Origin: Haloarchaeobius iranensis
GTDB taxonomy: Archaea > Halobacteriota > Halobacteria > Halobacteriales > Natrialbaceae
Direction: 5' to 3'
Assembly: GCF_900103505.1 (NCBI RefSeq)
Contig: NZ_FNIA01000007.1
Span: 62,001 to 126,000 of the forward strand
Length of the DNA: 64,000 bases
The stretch's first letter is position 1, and each line of letters opens with the position of its first letter. Under the pieces are notes generated by a model, which saw nothing but the letters and a program-made list of their open reading frames with translations, was not told the DNA's origin and made no database searches. The position numbers and the translations under genes are program-made. Shown here in pieces: positions 7,816 to 16,113 of the stretch.

Positions 7816-8427
7816 TTACTCGACGCGACCGACGACCTTCGAGTACTCCTCGGCGACCTTGTCCCAGTTCACGACGTCGAAGAAGTTGTCGATGAAGCTG
7901 CCGCGGTCCGGCCCGTAGTCGTAGTAGTAGGAGTGCTCCCAGACGTCGAGCGCGAGGATGGGGTGTGCGCCCCAGAGCGCGCCCTGGTCGTGCTTGTCGA
8001 CGGCGACGTTGCGGAGCTGCTTGGCGACGGGGTCGTAGACGAGCAGCGCCCAGCCACCGGCGGCCGAGGCAGCCGCCTCGAACTCGCCCTTCCAGCCCTC
8101 GTAGGAGCCGAAGTCCTCCTCGATACGGTCCCGGAGCTCGCCCTCGGGCTCGCCACCGCCGTTCGGGGACATGTTCTCCCAGAACAGCGTGTGCAGGTAG
8201 TGCCCACAGCCGTTGTGGGTCACGTTCCCGAGTGCACCCGCGGTCGAGGAGTGGTCGCCCGACTCGCGATTCTCGGCGAGCGTCTCCTCGGCTGCGTTCA
8301 GACCGTTGACGTACCCCTGGTGGTGTGTATCGTGATGCCAGGTAAGAACCTGTTCGGATATCGACGGTTCGAGTGCGTCGTAGTCGTACGGGAGCGGCGG
8401 CAGTTCGGCGTGTGATTTCTCGGCCAT
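7816..8427 (-). CDS. sod: superoxide dismutase (Mn/Fe family)
   Basis: A 203-residue cytoplasmic superoxide dismutase, converting superoxide to oxygen and hydrogen peroxide. The metal ligands lie in WHHDTHHQGYV (first His), GHYLHTLFW (second His) and LDVWEHSYYYDYG (Asp and His). The active-site block GGGEPEG and the short C-terminal helix YSKVVGRVE match haloarchaeal Mn-SODs of about 200 residues. The ATG at 8427 (MAEKSHAELPPLPY) is chosen because the family starts 6-8 residues before ELPPLPY. It has its own promoter and stands alone. Confidence 0.97.
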   Translation of the reverse strand: MAEKSHAELPPLPYDYDALEPSISEQVLTWHHDTHHQGYVNGLNAAEETLAENRESGDHSSTAGALGNVTHNGCGHYLHTLFWENMSPNGGGEPEGELRDRIEEDFGSYEGWKGEFEAAASAAGGWALLVYDPVAKQLRNVAVDKHDQGALWGAHPILALDVWEHSYYYDYGPDRGSFIDNFFDVVNWDKVAEEYSKVVGRVE

Positions 8428-8463
8428 TTGTATCACCCAGTCATCCCATACGGTCGAGTACCG

Positions 8464-8471
8464 TTTAAAAG
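8464..8471 (-). promoter_or_regulatory. TATA box of sod
   Basis: The minus strand reads CTTTTAAA at 8471-8464, 37-44 bases before the sod start codon, the only AT-rich stretch in the 62-base gap to the next gene upstream. The implied leader is about 10-15 bases. Confidence 0.55.
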
Positions 8472-8489
8472 TTTAGAACCCGTATGCGT

Positions 8490-10193
8490 CTAGTTGGCAA
8501 CCTGGCTCTCGGCGGTCGCCGGCTTCTCGGCCTCACAGGGCACGTGGAGTGTGATGGCGTTGCCGGTCTCGGCCTCGCCCTCGAAGTCGATGGTGCCGCC
8601 GATGGACCGCACGCCCCAGACGGCCAGCCAGAGCCCCAGCCCGCTGGTGTGGTCGAGCGGCGTCTCCGTCCCGGACTTGAGCACCTCGCGCTCGCGCTCC
8701 GGGATGGCCGGGCCGTCGTCCGCGACGGTCACGGAGACGTAGCCGTCGGTCCCCGGCGTGACGAAGACGGTCACCGTCGCGTCCCCGTTCACTGCGGCGT
8801 TCTCGAGGAGACTCCAGACGACCGGCTGGAGGGTCCGTGGACAGTAGACCACCTCCTGCTCGGTCGTCCACGTGGACTCGAACGTCGCTGACGGGTACTG
8901 GTTCCGCCCTCGCTCGAGAACGCGCGAGAGCATCGTCTCGAGTGGCTCCAGGGCGCTCTCGTCGGCGCTCTCCAGCAGCGTCTCGATGCGCCGCGCGGTG
9001 TCGCCGAGGGTGGCGACGTCGTTGGCGCGCTCCCGGATGGTCTCGACGAGTTCGCGGTCGTCGTCGTCGACCCGGCCCGAGAGCTCCTCGGCGCAGGCTG
9101 CCACGATGTTCATCTCGTTCCTGAGATTGTGCCTGAGCACGCGGTTCAGCACGTCGAGGCGCTGTTCGTCGTGGGTGCGTTCGGTCACGTCGCGCATCGT
9201 CACCACCCGGCCGATGCGGCTGCCGCTGCTGTTCGTGACGGCCGACACCGTCACGTCGAAGAACCGTCGCCCCTGCGCGGTCTCGACCGCAACCGTCTCG
9301 TTGTCGCCGTCGACTGCTGTGGGGTAGCCGGGAATCGCGCGAGCGGCGTCGCGACCGAGCGCGGCGGCCGCGTCGTAGCCGAGGACCGTCGACGCTGCCG
9401 AGTTCGCGTCGACGACCCGGTTGCGCTCGTCGACGACGACGACGGGGTCCGTCATCCCCTCGACGACCACGTCCCGGGCGATGTGGTCGGGGACGGGGAC
9501 GGCCTCGAACAGTTCGAGCTCGTCGAGTGCGACGTAGCTGGCGACGCCGGTCACCATGAACGCGATGGGTGTCGGGTCGAGCGCGACCATCGGGACGTCG
9601 AGGACGTGGACCAGGTTGCCGAGCCACGGTGCCAAAACCGCTGCGAGCAGGGCGACCGACTGCCGTCGGTGCGTCGGACTCCGGTCGAATATGAGCGAGA
9701 CGAACAGGAGCGACCCGACGAGGACTATCAGGTAGGCGTAGCCGACGCCGAGATAGAACAGCGGCCCGAACACGTGGTCGACGACGTACGTGCCTCCCTG
9801 CTCGACGATCTGTGGGTCCTGGTAGACGAGGGTGTGGTGTTCGAACGTCGCGACGAACCCGAACACGACCGCCGGGACGACGAGCAGTGCCGCCACCGAC
9901 CGCCGGGTGACGTAGCGGTCACGGCCGGTGTACTCGAGGGCGAAGAGCAGCCAGAGGACGGGGATGGTGAGACTCGCGAGCCACTGGAGCTTCATGAACG
10001 GCCGACGTGTGGCCATCCGCTGTATCGGCAACTCGAGTGCGTAGAGCGCTGTCCACCACGCGACAGCGACGAGCATCGCGGCGAGCCACATCGCTCCTGG
10101 CTTCGGCCGCTGACGGTATGCAAGCCAGGCGACTATCGTGGTCACCGCGGCGATGATGAGGAGCCCTGACATGGGAACGAGCGAGGCGGACAT
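8490..10193 (-). CDS. 7TM-PAS sensor histidine kinase
   Basis: A 567-residue membrane sensor kinase. Residues 1-230 form a seven-helix N-terminal domain of the 7TM histidine-kinase type, including LWLLFALEYTGR, a hallmark of this domain. A PAS domain follows (about 240-350, GMTDPVVVVDERNRVVDAN). The phosphoacceptor is in RVLRHNLRNEMN (His near 355), the archaeal HisKA variant. The ATPase domain shows an N box SLLENAA near 463, G1 DDGPAIP and G2 SGLGLWLAVW near 516. The signal is unknown. No response regulator is encoded next to it, as is normal in haloarchaea. A remnant of a related kinase lies at 22,565. Confidence 0.93.
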   Translation of the reverse strand: MSASLVPMSGLLIIAAVTTIVAWLAYRQRPKPGAMWLAAMLVAVAWWTALYALELPIQRMATRRPFMKLQWLASLTIPVLWLLFALEYTGRDRYVTRRSVAALLVVPAVVFGFVATFEHHTLVYQDPQIVEQGGTYVVDHVFGPLFYLGVGYAYLIVLVGSLLFVSLIFDRSPTHRRQSVALLAAVLAPWLGNLVHVLDVPMVALDPTPIAFMVTGVASYVALDELELFEAVPVPDHIARDVVVEGMTDPVVVVDERNRVVDANSAASTVLGYDAAAALGRDAARAIPGYPTAVDGDNETVAVETAQGRRFFDVTVSAVTNSSGSRIGRVVTMRDVTERTHDEQRLDVLNRVLRHNLRNEMNIVAACAEELSGRVDDDDRELVETIRERANDVATLGDTARRIETLLESADESALEPLETMLSRVLERGRNQYPSATFESTWTTEQEVVYCPRTLQPVVWSLLENAAVNGDATVTVFVTPGTDGYVSVTVADDGPAIPEREREVLKSGTETPLDHTSGLGLWLAVWGVRSIGGTIDFEGEAETGNAITLHVPCEAEKPATAESQVAN

Positions 10194-10266
10194 TTCCGGT
10201 GAAGCCGATGTACATCGGGTTCGCGTCCCAGGCCCTTAACTCGACTGGCAATATCGAGCCGCGATT

Positions 10267-11172
10267 TCAGACAGCGACCGCCACACAGCAGAGCATGAGG
10301 ACGTACTGACAGTCGCGGCAGGTACCGAGCCGTCTGCGGTCGATGTCGCGGCCGACCAGCGTGGTCACCAGCACCGAGTAGCCGACCGCGGGTACCAGCG
10401 CGACTGCGAGGGGGACGGCCAGGATGTCGGCCGTCGCCGCCAAGGCGAGGAGCCCGAGTGAGAGCGCGTCGAGCGCGTAGAGCGCCCACTGGGTCCGCCG
10501 CACGCCGAAGACGGTCGCCATCGTTCGGACGCCCTCCGCACGGTCGCCGACCACGTCACGGGCGTTGAGGACCTCGCCCGCGACGACGGTCTGGAGGAAG
10601 AAGAATGCACAGACGACCACGGCAGTCATCGACACGGACGCATCGGCGTACGCCACGGGGATGAACGCCACGTAGAGGGCCCAGGAGCCGGCGACGAGGA
10701 CGGTGTTGGCGACGAGGAGGTCCTTCACCCGGGTCCCGCCGTCGAGCGGCAGCCAGGGTGTGCTGTACAGCACTGCGGCGACGGCGGGGACGAGCGTCAG
10801 GAGGAACGAATCGAGACCCTCGAGCGCTGCGAGGCCGAGCGCGACGACGTACGCGCCGAGCGTGCCAAACAGCAGCAGTTCGCGGTTCCGGGCGACGAAG
10901 CTGGCACGGTCGGGGCAGTTGACCTCGTCCTCGGCGTCGACGAGCTTGTTCGAGCCGTAGACCGAGAAGGTGACGAGTCCGGCCAGCAGCACCGCCGTGG
11001 TGACCGGCAGCGACAGCAGCAACGACACCACGACGACCTTCGTCGCCGCGACGAGGCCGTCGAGGAGTGACGCGTGCTTCGCCACACCGAACGCGCGCTC
11101 GACGGCGACGGTCGGGTCCGGGAGGTAGTACCTGAGCTGTTCGGGTTCGTACGGGCCGCTCGATTGACTCAT
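10267..11172 (-). CDS. UbiA-family prenyltransferase
   Basis: A 301-residue integral membrane prenyltransferase with about eight helices. The two aspartate-rich motifs that bind the prenyl diphosphate through magnesium are NKLVDAEDEVNCPDR (about 73-88) and NARDVVGDRAEG (about 205-216). Both are intact, though the first differs from the usual NDYFDRDVD. Likely substrates for haloarchaeal UbiA proteins include carotenoids (bacterioruberin elongation), menaquinone and archaeal lipids; the sequence does not decide. A divergent UbiA subfamily seems likely. The same-strand photolyase gene lies 324 bases upstream. Confidence 0.88.
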   Translation of the reverse strand: MSQSSGPYEPEQLRYYLPDPTVAVERAFGVAKHASLLDGLVAATKVVVVSLLLSLPVTTAVLLAGLVTFSVYGSNKLVDAEDEVNCPDRASFVARNRELLLFGTLGAYVVALGLAALEGLDSFLLTLVPAVAAVLYSTPWLPLDGGTRVKDLLVANTVLVAGSWALYVAFIPVAYADASVSMTAVVVCAFFFLQTVVAGEVLNARDVVGDRAEGVRTMATVFGVRRTQWALYALDALSLGLLALAATADILAVPLAVALVPAVGYSVLVTTLVGRDIDRRRLGTCRDCQYVLMLCCVAVAV

Positions 11173-11496
11173 AGAACGTGTGACAGTCGGGAGCGACCCC
11201 GGAAATAGCTTAGTGCGATGGCCGACAATTATTTCAAACCTGGAGGCCGTTGGTGGCCGTTTCTGCGGGAAGAGGGACAGGGTAACTGGGCGAGCGTCGA
11301 TTCGTTCATCGGCACGGCCGGTCACGGTGACTTCGAGAACGAGACGACGGGGAGTACTCGGTGGGCGGAGGCGGCTGCCGACGGCGTCGCAGCCGTCGAC
11401 CGGCCAGTCGGTCCCGTCGCTAAGTGGAAGCCGGAGCACCAGCCGGGCGCGTGCCGATTCGGGGACCGCCACTCCCGCCGAACGACTCGCCGTGGG
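11173..11496. other. intergenic region upstream of the UbiA gene
   Basis: No convincing gene in 324 bases. An AT-rich element (CTAAGCTATTTCC on the minus strand, about 11200-11213) can serve as the promoter of the UbiA gene. A plus-strand open frame beginning at 11218 runs on antisense through the photolyase gene and has no coding support. A second AT patch (AATTATTTCAAA, 11225-11236) is unexplained. Confidence 0.45.
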
Positions 11497-12921
11497 TCAC
11501 TCCTCGCCGCGTGCCGATTTGAACATCGCCAAGGCCTGCTCGCGGCGCTCCCCGTGGTCGACGATGGGCCGTGCGTACTCCGGTGCGCCCTGCTCGCGCA
11601 TCAGCTCGCTCGCCTCGTGCCAGCCGTGGATCAGCGACGGGTCGGCGTCGCGCAGCTCTGGGACGTACTCCGTGATGTACTCGGCGTCGGGGTCGTAGCG
11701 CTCACCCTGGGTCATCGGGTTGAAGATGCGGAAGTACGGCTGTGCGTCGGTGCCCGTCGAGGCGGCCCACTGCCAGCCGCCGTTGTCGTTCGCGGTGTCG
11801 TGGTCGACGAGGTGTTCGCGGAAGTGTGCGTAGCCCTCGCGCCAGTCGACCAGGAGGTCCTTCGTGAGGAACGAGGCGACGATCATCCGCACTCGGTTGT
11901 GCATGTACCCCTCCTCGCGGAGCTGCCGCATTCCGGCGTCGACGATGGGGTAGCCCGTCTCGCCGTCCTTCCAGGCCTGGAGCTCCGCCGGGTCGTTCCG
12001 CCACTCGATGGGGTGTTCGTACTCCTTGTAGTTCGCCGAGACCACCTCCGGGTTGAAGAAGAGGACGTGGTGGTAGAACTCGCGCCACGCGAGCTGGCTC
12101 TGGAACTCCTGGACGGACTCGCGGTCGGACTCCGAGTCCGCGAGGTCGGCGGCGGCCGCGGTCTCCTCGTACACCTCGCGGATGCCGATAGTGCCCCACT
12201 TGAGGTCTGCCGAGAGTCGCGACGTGCAGCCGTCGGCGGGGTAGTCCCGGCGCTCCGCGTAGTCGTACACCGGGCCGTCACAGAACGCGGTGACCCGGTC
12301 GCGAGCCGCTTCGGTCCCCGCCGGCTGGATGGTCGCGGTCGGCTCCGCGAAGCCGAGGTCGGCGAGCGTGGGCAACGGCTCCGGGTCTGGCAGGTCGGCG
12401 GCGTCGGCGAGCGCGCCGGCCTCGGGCGCGTCCACCGGGTCGGCCTTCGGCCGGTCGCGCCACTTCTTCCAGAAGTACGTGTACACCGAGTACGGGTCGC
12501 CGTCGTTGGTCGTGATGGACCCCGGCTCGTGGTGGAGCGCGTCGGTGACGGACTCGCGGGCCACGTCGACGGCGTCGAGTCGCTGTCGGACCGCGGCGTC
12601 GCGCTCGTTCGCGAGCCCCGAGTAGCCCTCCGCCCACGTCACCGACACGGCGCCGAGTTCGGTTGCGAGGGCGGGGAGCACCTCGCGCGGGTCGCCGTGT
12701 CGGACGAGCAGGTCGCTGCCGCGGTCACGGTACGCCTCCCGGAGCTGTGACAGTGCGTCGAGCATGAACGCGACCCGGTTCGGCGAGCCGTGGGCGAGTA
12801 CGTCGTCGTCGAACACGAACACCGGGGCGACGGGACCGCGCTCGGCGGCGCGGTCCGTCGCTGTCGAGAGCGCCAGGTTGTCCGCGACCCGCAGGTCGTC
12901 GCGGTGCCAGTGTAGTTGCAT
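11497..12921 (-). CDS. phr: deoxyribodipyrimidine photolyase
   Basis: A 474-residue CPD photolyase that repairs UV pyrimidine dimers with blue light. The N-terminal Rossmann-type antenna domain begins LHWHRDDLRVADN. The FAD-binding C-terminal half has YPADGCTSRLSADLKWG, the central WREFYHHVLFFNP and the signature TGYPIVDAGMRQL...MHNRVRMIVASFL, ending with GGWQWAASTGTDAQPYFRIFNP. The tryptophans of the electron-transfer chain appear to be present. Length and motifs match class I photolyases such as Phr2 of Halobacterium. This gene reflects the sunlit habitat typical of the group. Confidence 0.96.
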   Translation of the reverse strand: MQLHWHRDDLRVADNLALSTATDRAAERGPVAPVFVFDDDVLAHGSPNRVAFMLDALSQLREAYRDRGSDLLVRHGDPREVLPALATELGAVSVTWAEGYSGLANERDAAVRQRLDAVDVARESVTDALHHEPGSITTNDGDPYSVYTYFWKKWRDRPKADPVDAPEAGALADAADLPDPEPLPTLADLGFAEPTATIQPAGTEAARDRVTAFCDGPVYDYAERRDYPADGCTSRLSADLKWGTIGIREVYEETAAAADLADSESDRESVQEFQSQLAWREFYHHVLFFNPEVVSANYKEYEHPIEWRNDPAELQAWKDGETGYPIVDAGMRQLREEGYMHNRVRMIVASFLTKDLLVDWREGYAHFREHLVDHDTANDNGGWQWAASTGTDAQPYFRIFNPMTQGERYDPDAEYITEYVPELRDADPSLIHGWHEASELMREQGAPEYARPIVDHGERREQALAMFKSARGEE

Positions 12922-12969
12922 ACCCGACCGAAGGACCGGTCGCTCCCTTAAGCTACTGCCAACGCGGCG

Positions 12970-13566
12970 CTACACCTTGCGGTCCGGCGGGACGACCCGG
13001 TCGTCGGTGGTGCGGACACCCGGCCGCGTCCGGATGCCGGCCCCGAAGCCGAAGACGGCGGCCAGGACGGCGATGGCGAGCCCGTAGGCCGGTGCCGTGA
13101 CGCTCGCCCCGGCGACGACGACCGCGCCGACGACGCCCCACGCGGAGTGGTCGGCACCGACGAGGTCGGCGCCGGCCTGACACAGGCCGACGAGGCCGAT
13201 GGCCGTCCAGACCGTCCCGAGGCCGACGAGGACGAAGAGCACCGGCGTCGCGATGAGCGAGACGACCTGGTCCTGTCCCGCTGCGTACCAGATCACGCCG
13301 ATACAGGCCCCGTAGATGACGGCGACCACGCTCCCGATGAGGAACGAGGAGACCATGCTCTCGCGGACGCGGTCGATCGCCGTCGTGCCGTAGTCCGGGA
13401 ACAGACCGACGACGAGTATCCCGAGTAGTAGTGTCGAAGCGGAGAGGACCGCGGCTCGAACTGGGACCGAGAGTGTCCAGAACGCGCCGAGGTTCTCCAA
13501 CCCCGCGGTCGTTGCAGTCGCTGTCGTGCCAGCCCCCAAGCTGGCGAGTGCGGCAGGCACCCCCAT
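12970..13566 (-). CDS. multi-pass membrane protein, function unknown
   Basis: A 198-residue protein with about five hydrophobic helices (for example VRAAVLSASTLLLGILVVGL, FLIGSVVAVIYGACIGVIWY, LFVLVGLGTVWTAIGLVGL). The C-terminal tail RTRPGVRTTDDRVVPPDRKV is hydrophilic and basic. There are no residues that suggest transport or catalysis. Its start at 13566 is close to an AT box (ATTATAATATC on the minus strand, around 13600-13612), a plausible promoter. Not in an operon with its neighbours. Confidence 0.72.
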   Translation of the reverse strand: MGVPAALASLGAGTTATATTAGLENLGAFWTLSVPVRAAVLSASTLLLGILVVGLFPDYGTTAIDRVRESMVSSFLIGSVVAVIYGACIGVIWYAAGQDQVVSLIATPVLFVLVGLGTVWTAIGLVGLCQAGADLVGADHSAWGVVGAVVVAGASVTAPAYGLAIAVLAAVFGFGAGIRTRPGVRTTDDRVVPPDRKV

Positions 13567-13663
13567 ACGAGCCTCCTCGTGCCCGAGTTGCAAAGAAGTA
13601 TCGCCCGAGATATTATAATTGTCCGAAGTTTGTGGCAAGCACCGATCGCGGGGGGCGAGCAGG

Positions 13664-14734
13664 CTACAGTGGCTCCTCGCCGTCGATGATGCGCTGTGCG
13701 CGGTCGGCCAGCGCGGGGACCGCCTCGCGCATCTTCGGATAGAGCGGGTCGTCGGCGTCGCCGGCGAGGTGGCGCGCGAAGAACATCTCGCCGAGGCCAC
13801 AGAGCTTGTACACCGCCAGCGCCCGATAGAACCGGTCGTTGGTGTACTCGATGCCGGTCGCGGCCTCGTACCGGTCCACGAGCTCCCGCCGGGTCGGGTA
13901 GCCGTCGTTCTCGAGGAACGGGTCGAAGAACTCGCCCGAGACCGGGTCGGGGTCGCCGGCGTCACGCCAGAACGACAGCATCCAGCCGAGGTCGGTCAGC
14001 GGGTCGCCGAGCGTGCTCATCTCCCAGTCGAACACCCCGATGAGTTCGGGCTCGTCGGCGAGGTCGTACATCACGTTGTCGAGCTTGTAGTCGCCGTGGA
14101 CGAGCGTGTGCGGGTGCTCCTCGGGCGCGTTCTCCTGCAGCCACTCCATCACGTCGTAGATGGCCGGCACCTCGCGCTCGTCGCTCGTCTTCGAGAAGGC
14201 CCAGGTGAGCTGCTCTGACCAGCGCTTGACCTGCCGCTGGCTGAACCCCTCGGGGTGGCCGAACTCGGTGAGCCCCACGTCGTCGACGTCGACGGTGTGG
14301 ATGGCCGCGAGCGTGTCCACCAGCTCCTCGCCGACGCGCTTGCGGGCCGCCGGCTCGGAGAGCGGGTCGCCGTCCCCGCCCCGGACGACGGTGCCGTCGA
14401 GGCGCTCCATCAGGTAGAAGTCGCTGCCCACCACGTCGTGGTCGTCGCAGGCGAGGACGGTGCGGGGGAGCGGCACGTCGGTCGACTGGAGCGCGTCGAC
14501 GACGGAGTACTCCCGCAACACGTCGTGGGCCTTCTCCGCCGTCTCACCCGGCGGCGGTCGCCGGAGCACCAGCTCCTCGCCGCCCCAGGTCACGAACAGC
14601 GTCTCGTTGGAATGGCCGGCCTGGTGGCGGCGTACCTCGAAGTCGTCCGCGTCGCCGAGGTTCGCCCGGAGGTACGACTCCAGGGCGGCCTCGTCGACGA
14701 GTCGGTCGAAGTACTCGTCGGATTCGTCTGTCAC
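13664..14734 (-). CDS. APH-type phosphotransferase (ACAD10/11 kinase-domain-like)
   Basis: A 356-residue member of the aminoglycoside phosphotransferase / choline kinase fold. The N-lobe includes QAGHSNETLFVTWGGEELVL and RRPPP, and the catalytic loop is LVHGDYKLDN (near 210-220) with the metal-binding VFDWEMSTLGDP (near 233). This variant is the one found at the N-terminus of eukaryotic ACAD10/ACAD11, and in LvaA, a kinase of 4-hydroxyacyl-CoA. The gene is divergent from an acyl-CoA dehydrogenase of the ACAD10/11 type, which supports a joint role in catabolism of 4-hydroxy acids. The GTG at 14734 is chosen; the upstream in-frame extension is not protein-like. Confidence 0.87.
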   Translation of the reverse strand: MTDESDEYFDRLVDEAALESYLRANLGDADDFEVRRHQAGHSNETLFVTWGGEELVLRRPPPGETAEKAHDVLREYSVVDALQSTDVPLPRTVLACDDHDVVGSDFYLMERLDGTVVRGGDGDPLSEPAARKRVGEELVDTLAAIHTVDVDDVGLTEFGHPEGFSQRQVKRWSEQLTWAFSKTSDEREVPAIYDVMEWLQENAPEEHPHTLVHGDYKLDNVMYDLADEPELIGVFDWEMSTLGDPLTDLGWMLSFWRDAGDPDPVSGEFFDPFLENDGYPTRRELVDRYEAATGIEYTNDRFYRALAVYKLCGLGEMFFARHLAGDADDPLYPKMREAVPALADRAQRIIDGEEPL

Positions 14735-14782
14735 GCCCGGGACGACGTGAGGGTCGTACGAATAACCTCGGGTCACGGCAGC

Positions 14783-14793
14783 TAACAATGTTA
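14783..14793. promoter_or_regulatory. palindrome TAACA-A-TGTTA in the divergent promoter region
   Basis: A perfect 5-bp arm palindrome with a single central base, inside the only AT-rich stretch of the 164 bases between the phosphotransferase and acyl-CoA dehydrogenase genes. It extends into TTAAAA. Position between two divergent genes of likely common pathway makes it a candidate shared operator. No regulator is known to bind it. Confidence 0.4.
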
Positions 14794-14898
14794 AAACGGG
14801 GATGAAATGTCCGCTACCGCCGGAGGACGGGAGGAAACGCCGAACGAGTTCCCCGCTGTGTGGGACCGTTTTTGACCCCGGCCCCCGAAGCAATTGCC

Positions 14899-16113
14899 AT
14901 GGAGTACCACGACCCGGACGTCGGACAGGAGGTCGCCGAGCGAGCCCGCGAGTTCGTCGAGAACGAGGTCATCCCCGTCGAGCGCGAGTGGCTGGGGCAC
15001 GAGTCGATCCCCGACTCGGTGATCGACGACCTGCGCGAGACCGCCCGACAGTACGAGGTGTACGGGCCACAGATTCCGGAGGAGTACGGCGGGCTCGGGC
15101 TGGACTTCCGCGCGATGCTGCCCGTCTTCGAGGAGGCCGGCCGGAGCCTGCTCGGGGGGCTCGCCATGCGCTGTGCCGCCCCGGACGAAGGCAACATGCA
15201 CACGCTCGAGATCGTCGGGACGAAGGAGCAGCAGCAGCGCTGGCTCGCACCGCTCGCGGCCGGCGAGCTGAACTCCGGGTTCTGCATGACCGAGCCGATG
15301 CAGGGCGGCGGCTCGGACCCGAAGATGCTCAGCACCACGGCCGAGAAGGAGGGCGACGAGTGGGTCATCGACGGCCACAAGTGGTGGACTACGGGCGGTG
15401 CCGACGCCGACGTCTTCCTCGTGATGGCCCGCACCGACCCCGACGCGCACCCCTACGAGGGCGCGAGCATCATCCTCGTGCCGCGTGACACGGACGGCGT
15501 CGAGGTCGTCCGCGACATCCCGCACCTCGGCGGCGAGCCAGTCGGCTCCAGCCACTCGGAGGTCCGGTTCGACGGCGCGCGCGTTCCCGTCGAGAACACG
15601 CTCGGCCCCGAGAACGCCGGCTTCGCGGTGGCCCAGAAGCGGCTCGGTCCGGCCAGACTGACCCACTGCATGCGCTTCGGCGGGATGGCCGACCGCGCGC
15701 TCGACATCGCCACGGCGTACGCGAGCGAGCGGGAGTCCTTCGGCGAGCCAATCGCGGAGAAGCAGGCCCTCCGGTTCCGCGTCGCCCGCTCGCGGACCCG
15801 ACTGCACGCGGCCCGCACGATGATCCGCCACGCGGCCGACGACATCGCGGCCGGCGAGGAGGCCCGCATCGGCGTCGCCATGGCGAAGGTGTTCACCGCG
15901 AACGTCGCACAGGAGGCCGTCGACGAGGCCGTCCAGATCTGTGGCGGCAACGGCATCGGGAAGGACCTGCCGCTCGCCGACTTCTACGAGAACGTCCGCG
16001 CGTTCCGCATCATCGACGGCGCGGACGAGGTCCACCTCCGCAGCATCGCCCGGGAGGCCTTCGCCGAGCCGAAGCTTGACGAGCTGGAGAACGTCACCAG
16101 GTTCGGGCAGTAG
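14899..16113 (+). CDS. acyl-CoA dehydrogenase, ACAD10/11-like
   Basis: A 404-residue flavoprotein of the acyl-CoA dehydrogenase family. It shows the FAD-binding GFCMTEP segment (near 128), GHKWWTTGG (near 158), SFGEPIAEKQ (near 280) and a C-terminal block ICGGNGIGKDLPLADFYENV...RIIDGADEVH. The KWW-T/S-T/S-G motif is typical of ACAD10/11 rather than of short-chain dehydrogenases, which read KxxITN. In that group the substrate may be a phosphorylated 4-hydroxyacyl-CoA. The start at 14899 follows a TTTTTGA-type stretch. It is convergent with the receiver-kinase gene, stops adjoining. Confidence 0.93.
   Translation: MEYHDPDVGQEVAERAREFVENEVIPVEREWLGHESIPDSVIDDLRETARQYEVYGPQIPEEYGGLGLDFRAMLPVFEEAGRSLLGGLAMRCAAPDEGNMHTLEIVGTKEQQQRWLAPLAAGELNSGFCMTEPMQGGGSDPKMLSTTAEKEGDEWVIDGHKWWTTGGADADVFLVMARTDPDAHPYEGASIILVPRDTDGVEVVRDIPHLGGEPVGSSHSEVRFDGARVPVENTLGPENAGFAVAQKRLGPARLTHCMRFGGMADRALDIATAYASERESFGEPIAEKQALRFRVARSRTRLHAARTMIRHAADDIAAGEEARIGVAMAKVFTANVAQEAVDEAVQICGGNGIGKDLPLADFYENVRAFRIIDGADEVHLRSIAREAFAEPKLDELENVTRFGQ

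Noticed and set aside
11218-12750. Plus-strand frame of 510 codons beginning in the gap before the photolyase gene
   Set aside because: Mostly antisense of the photolyase gene with Arg-rich translation; no SD or TATA in proper position.
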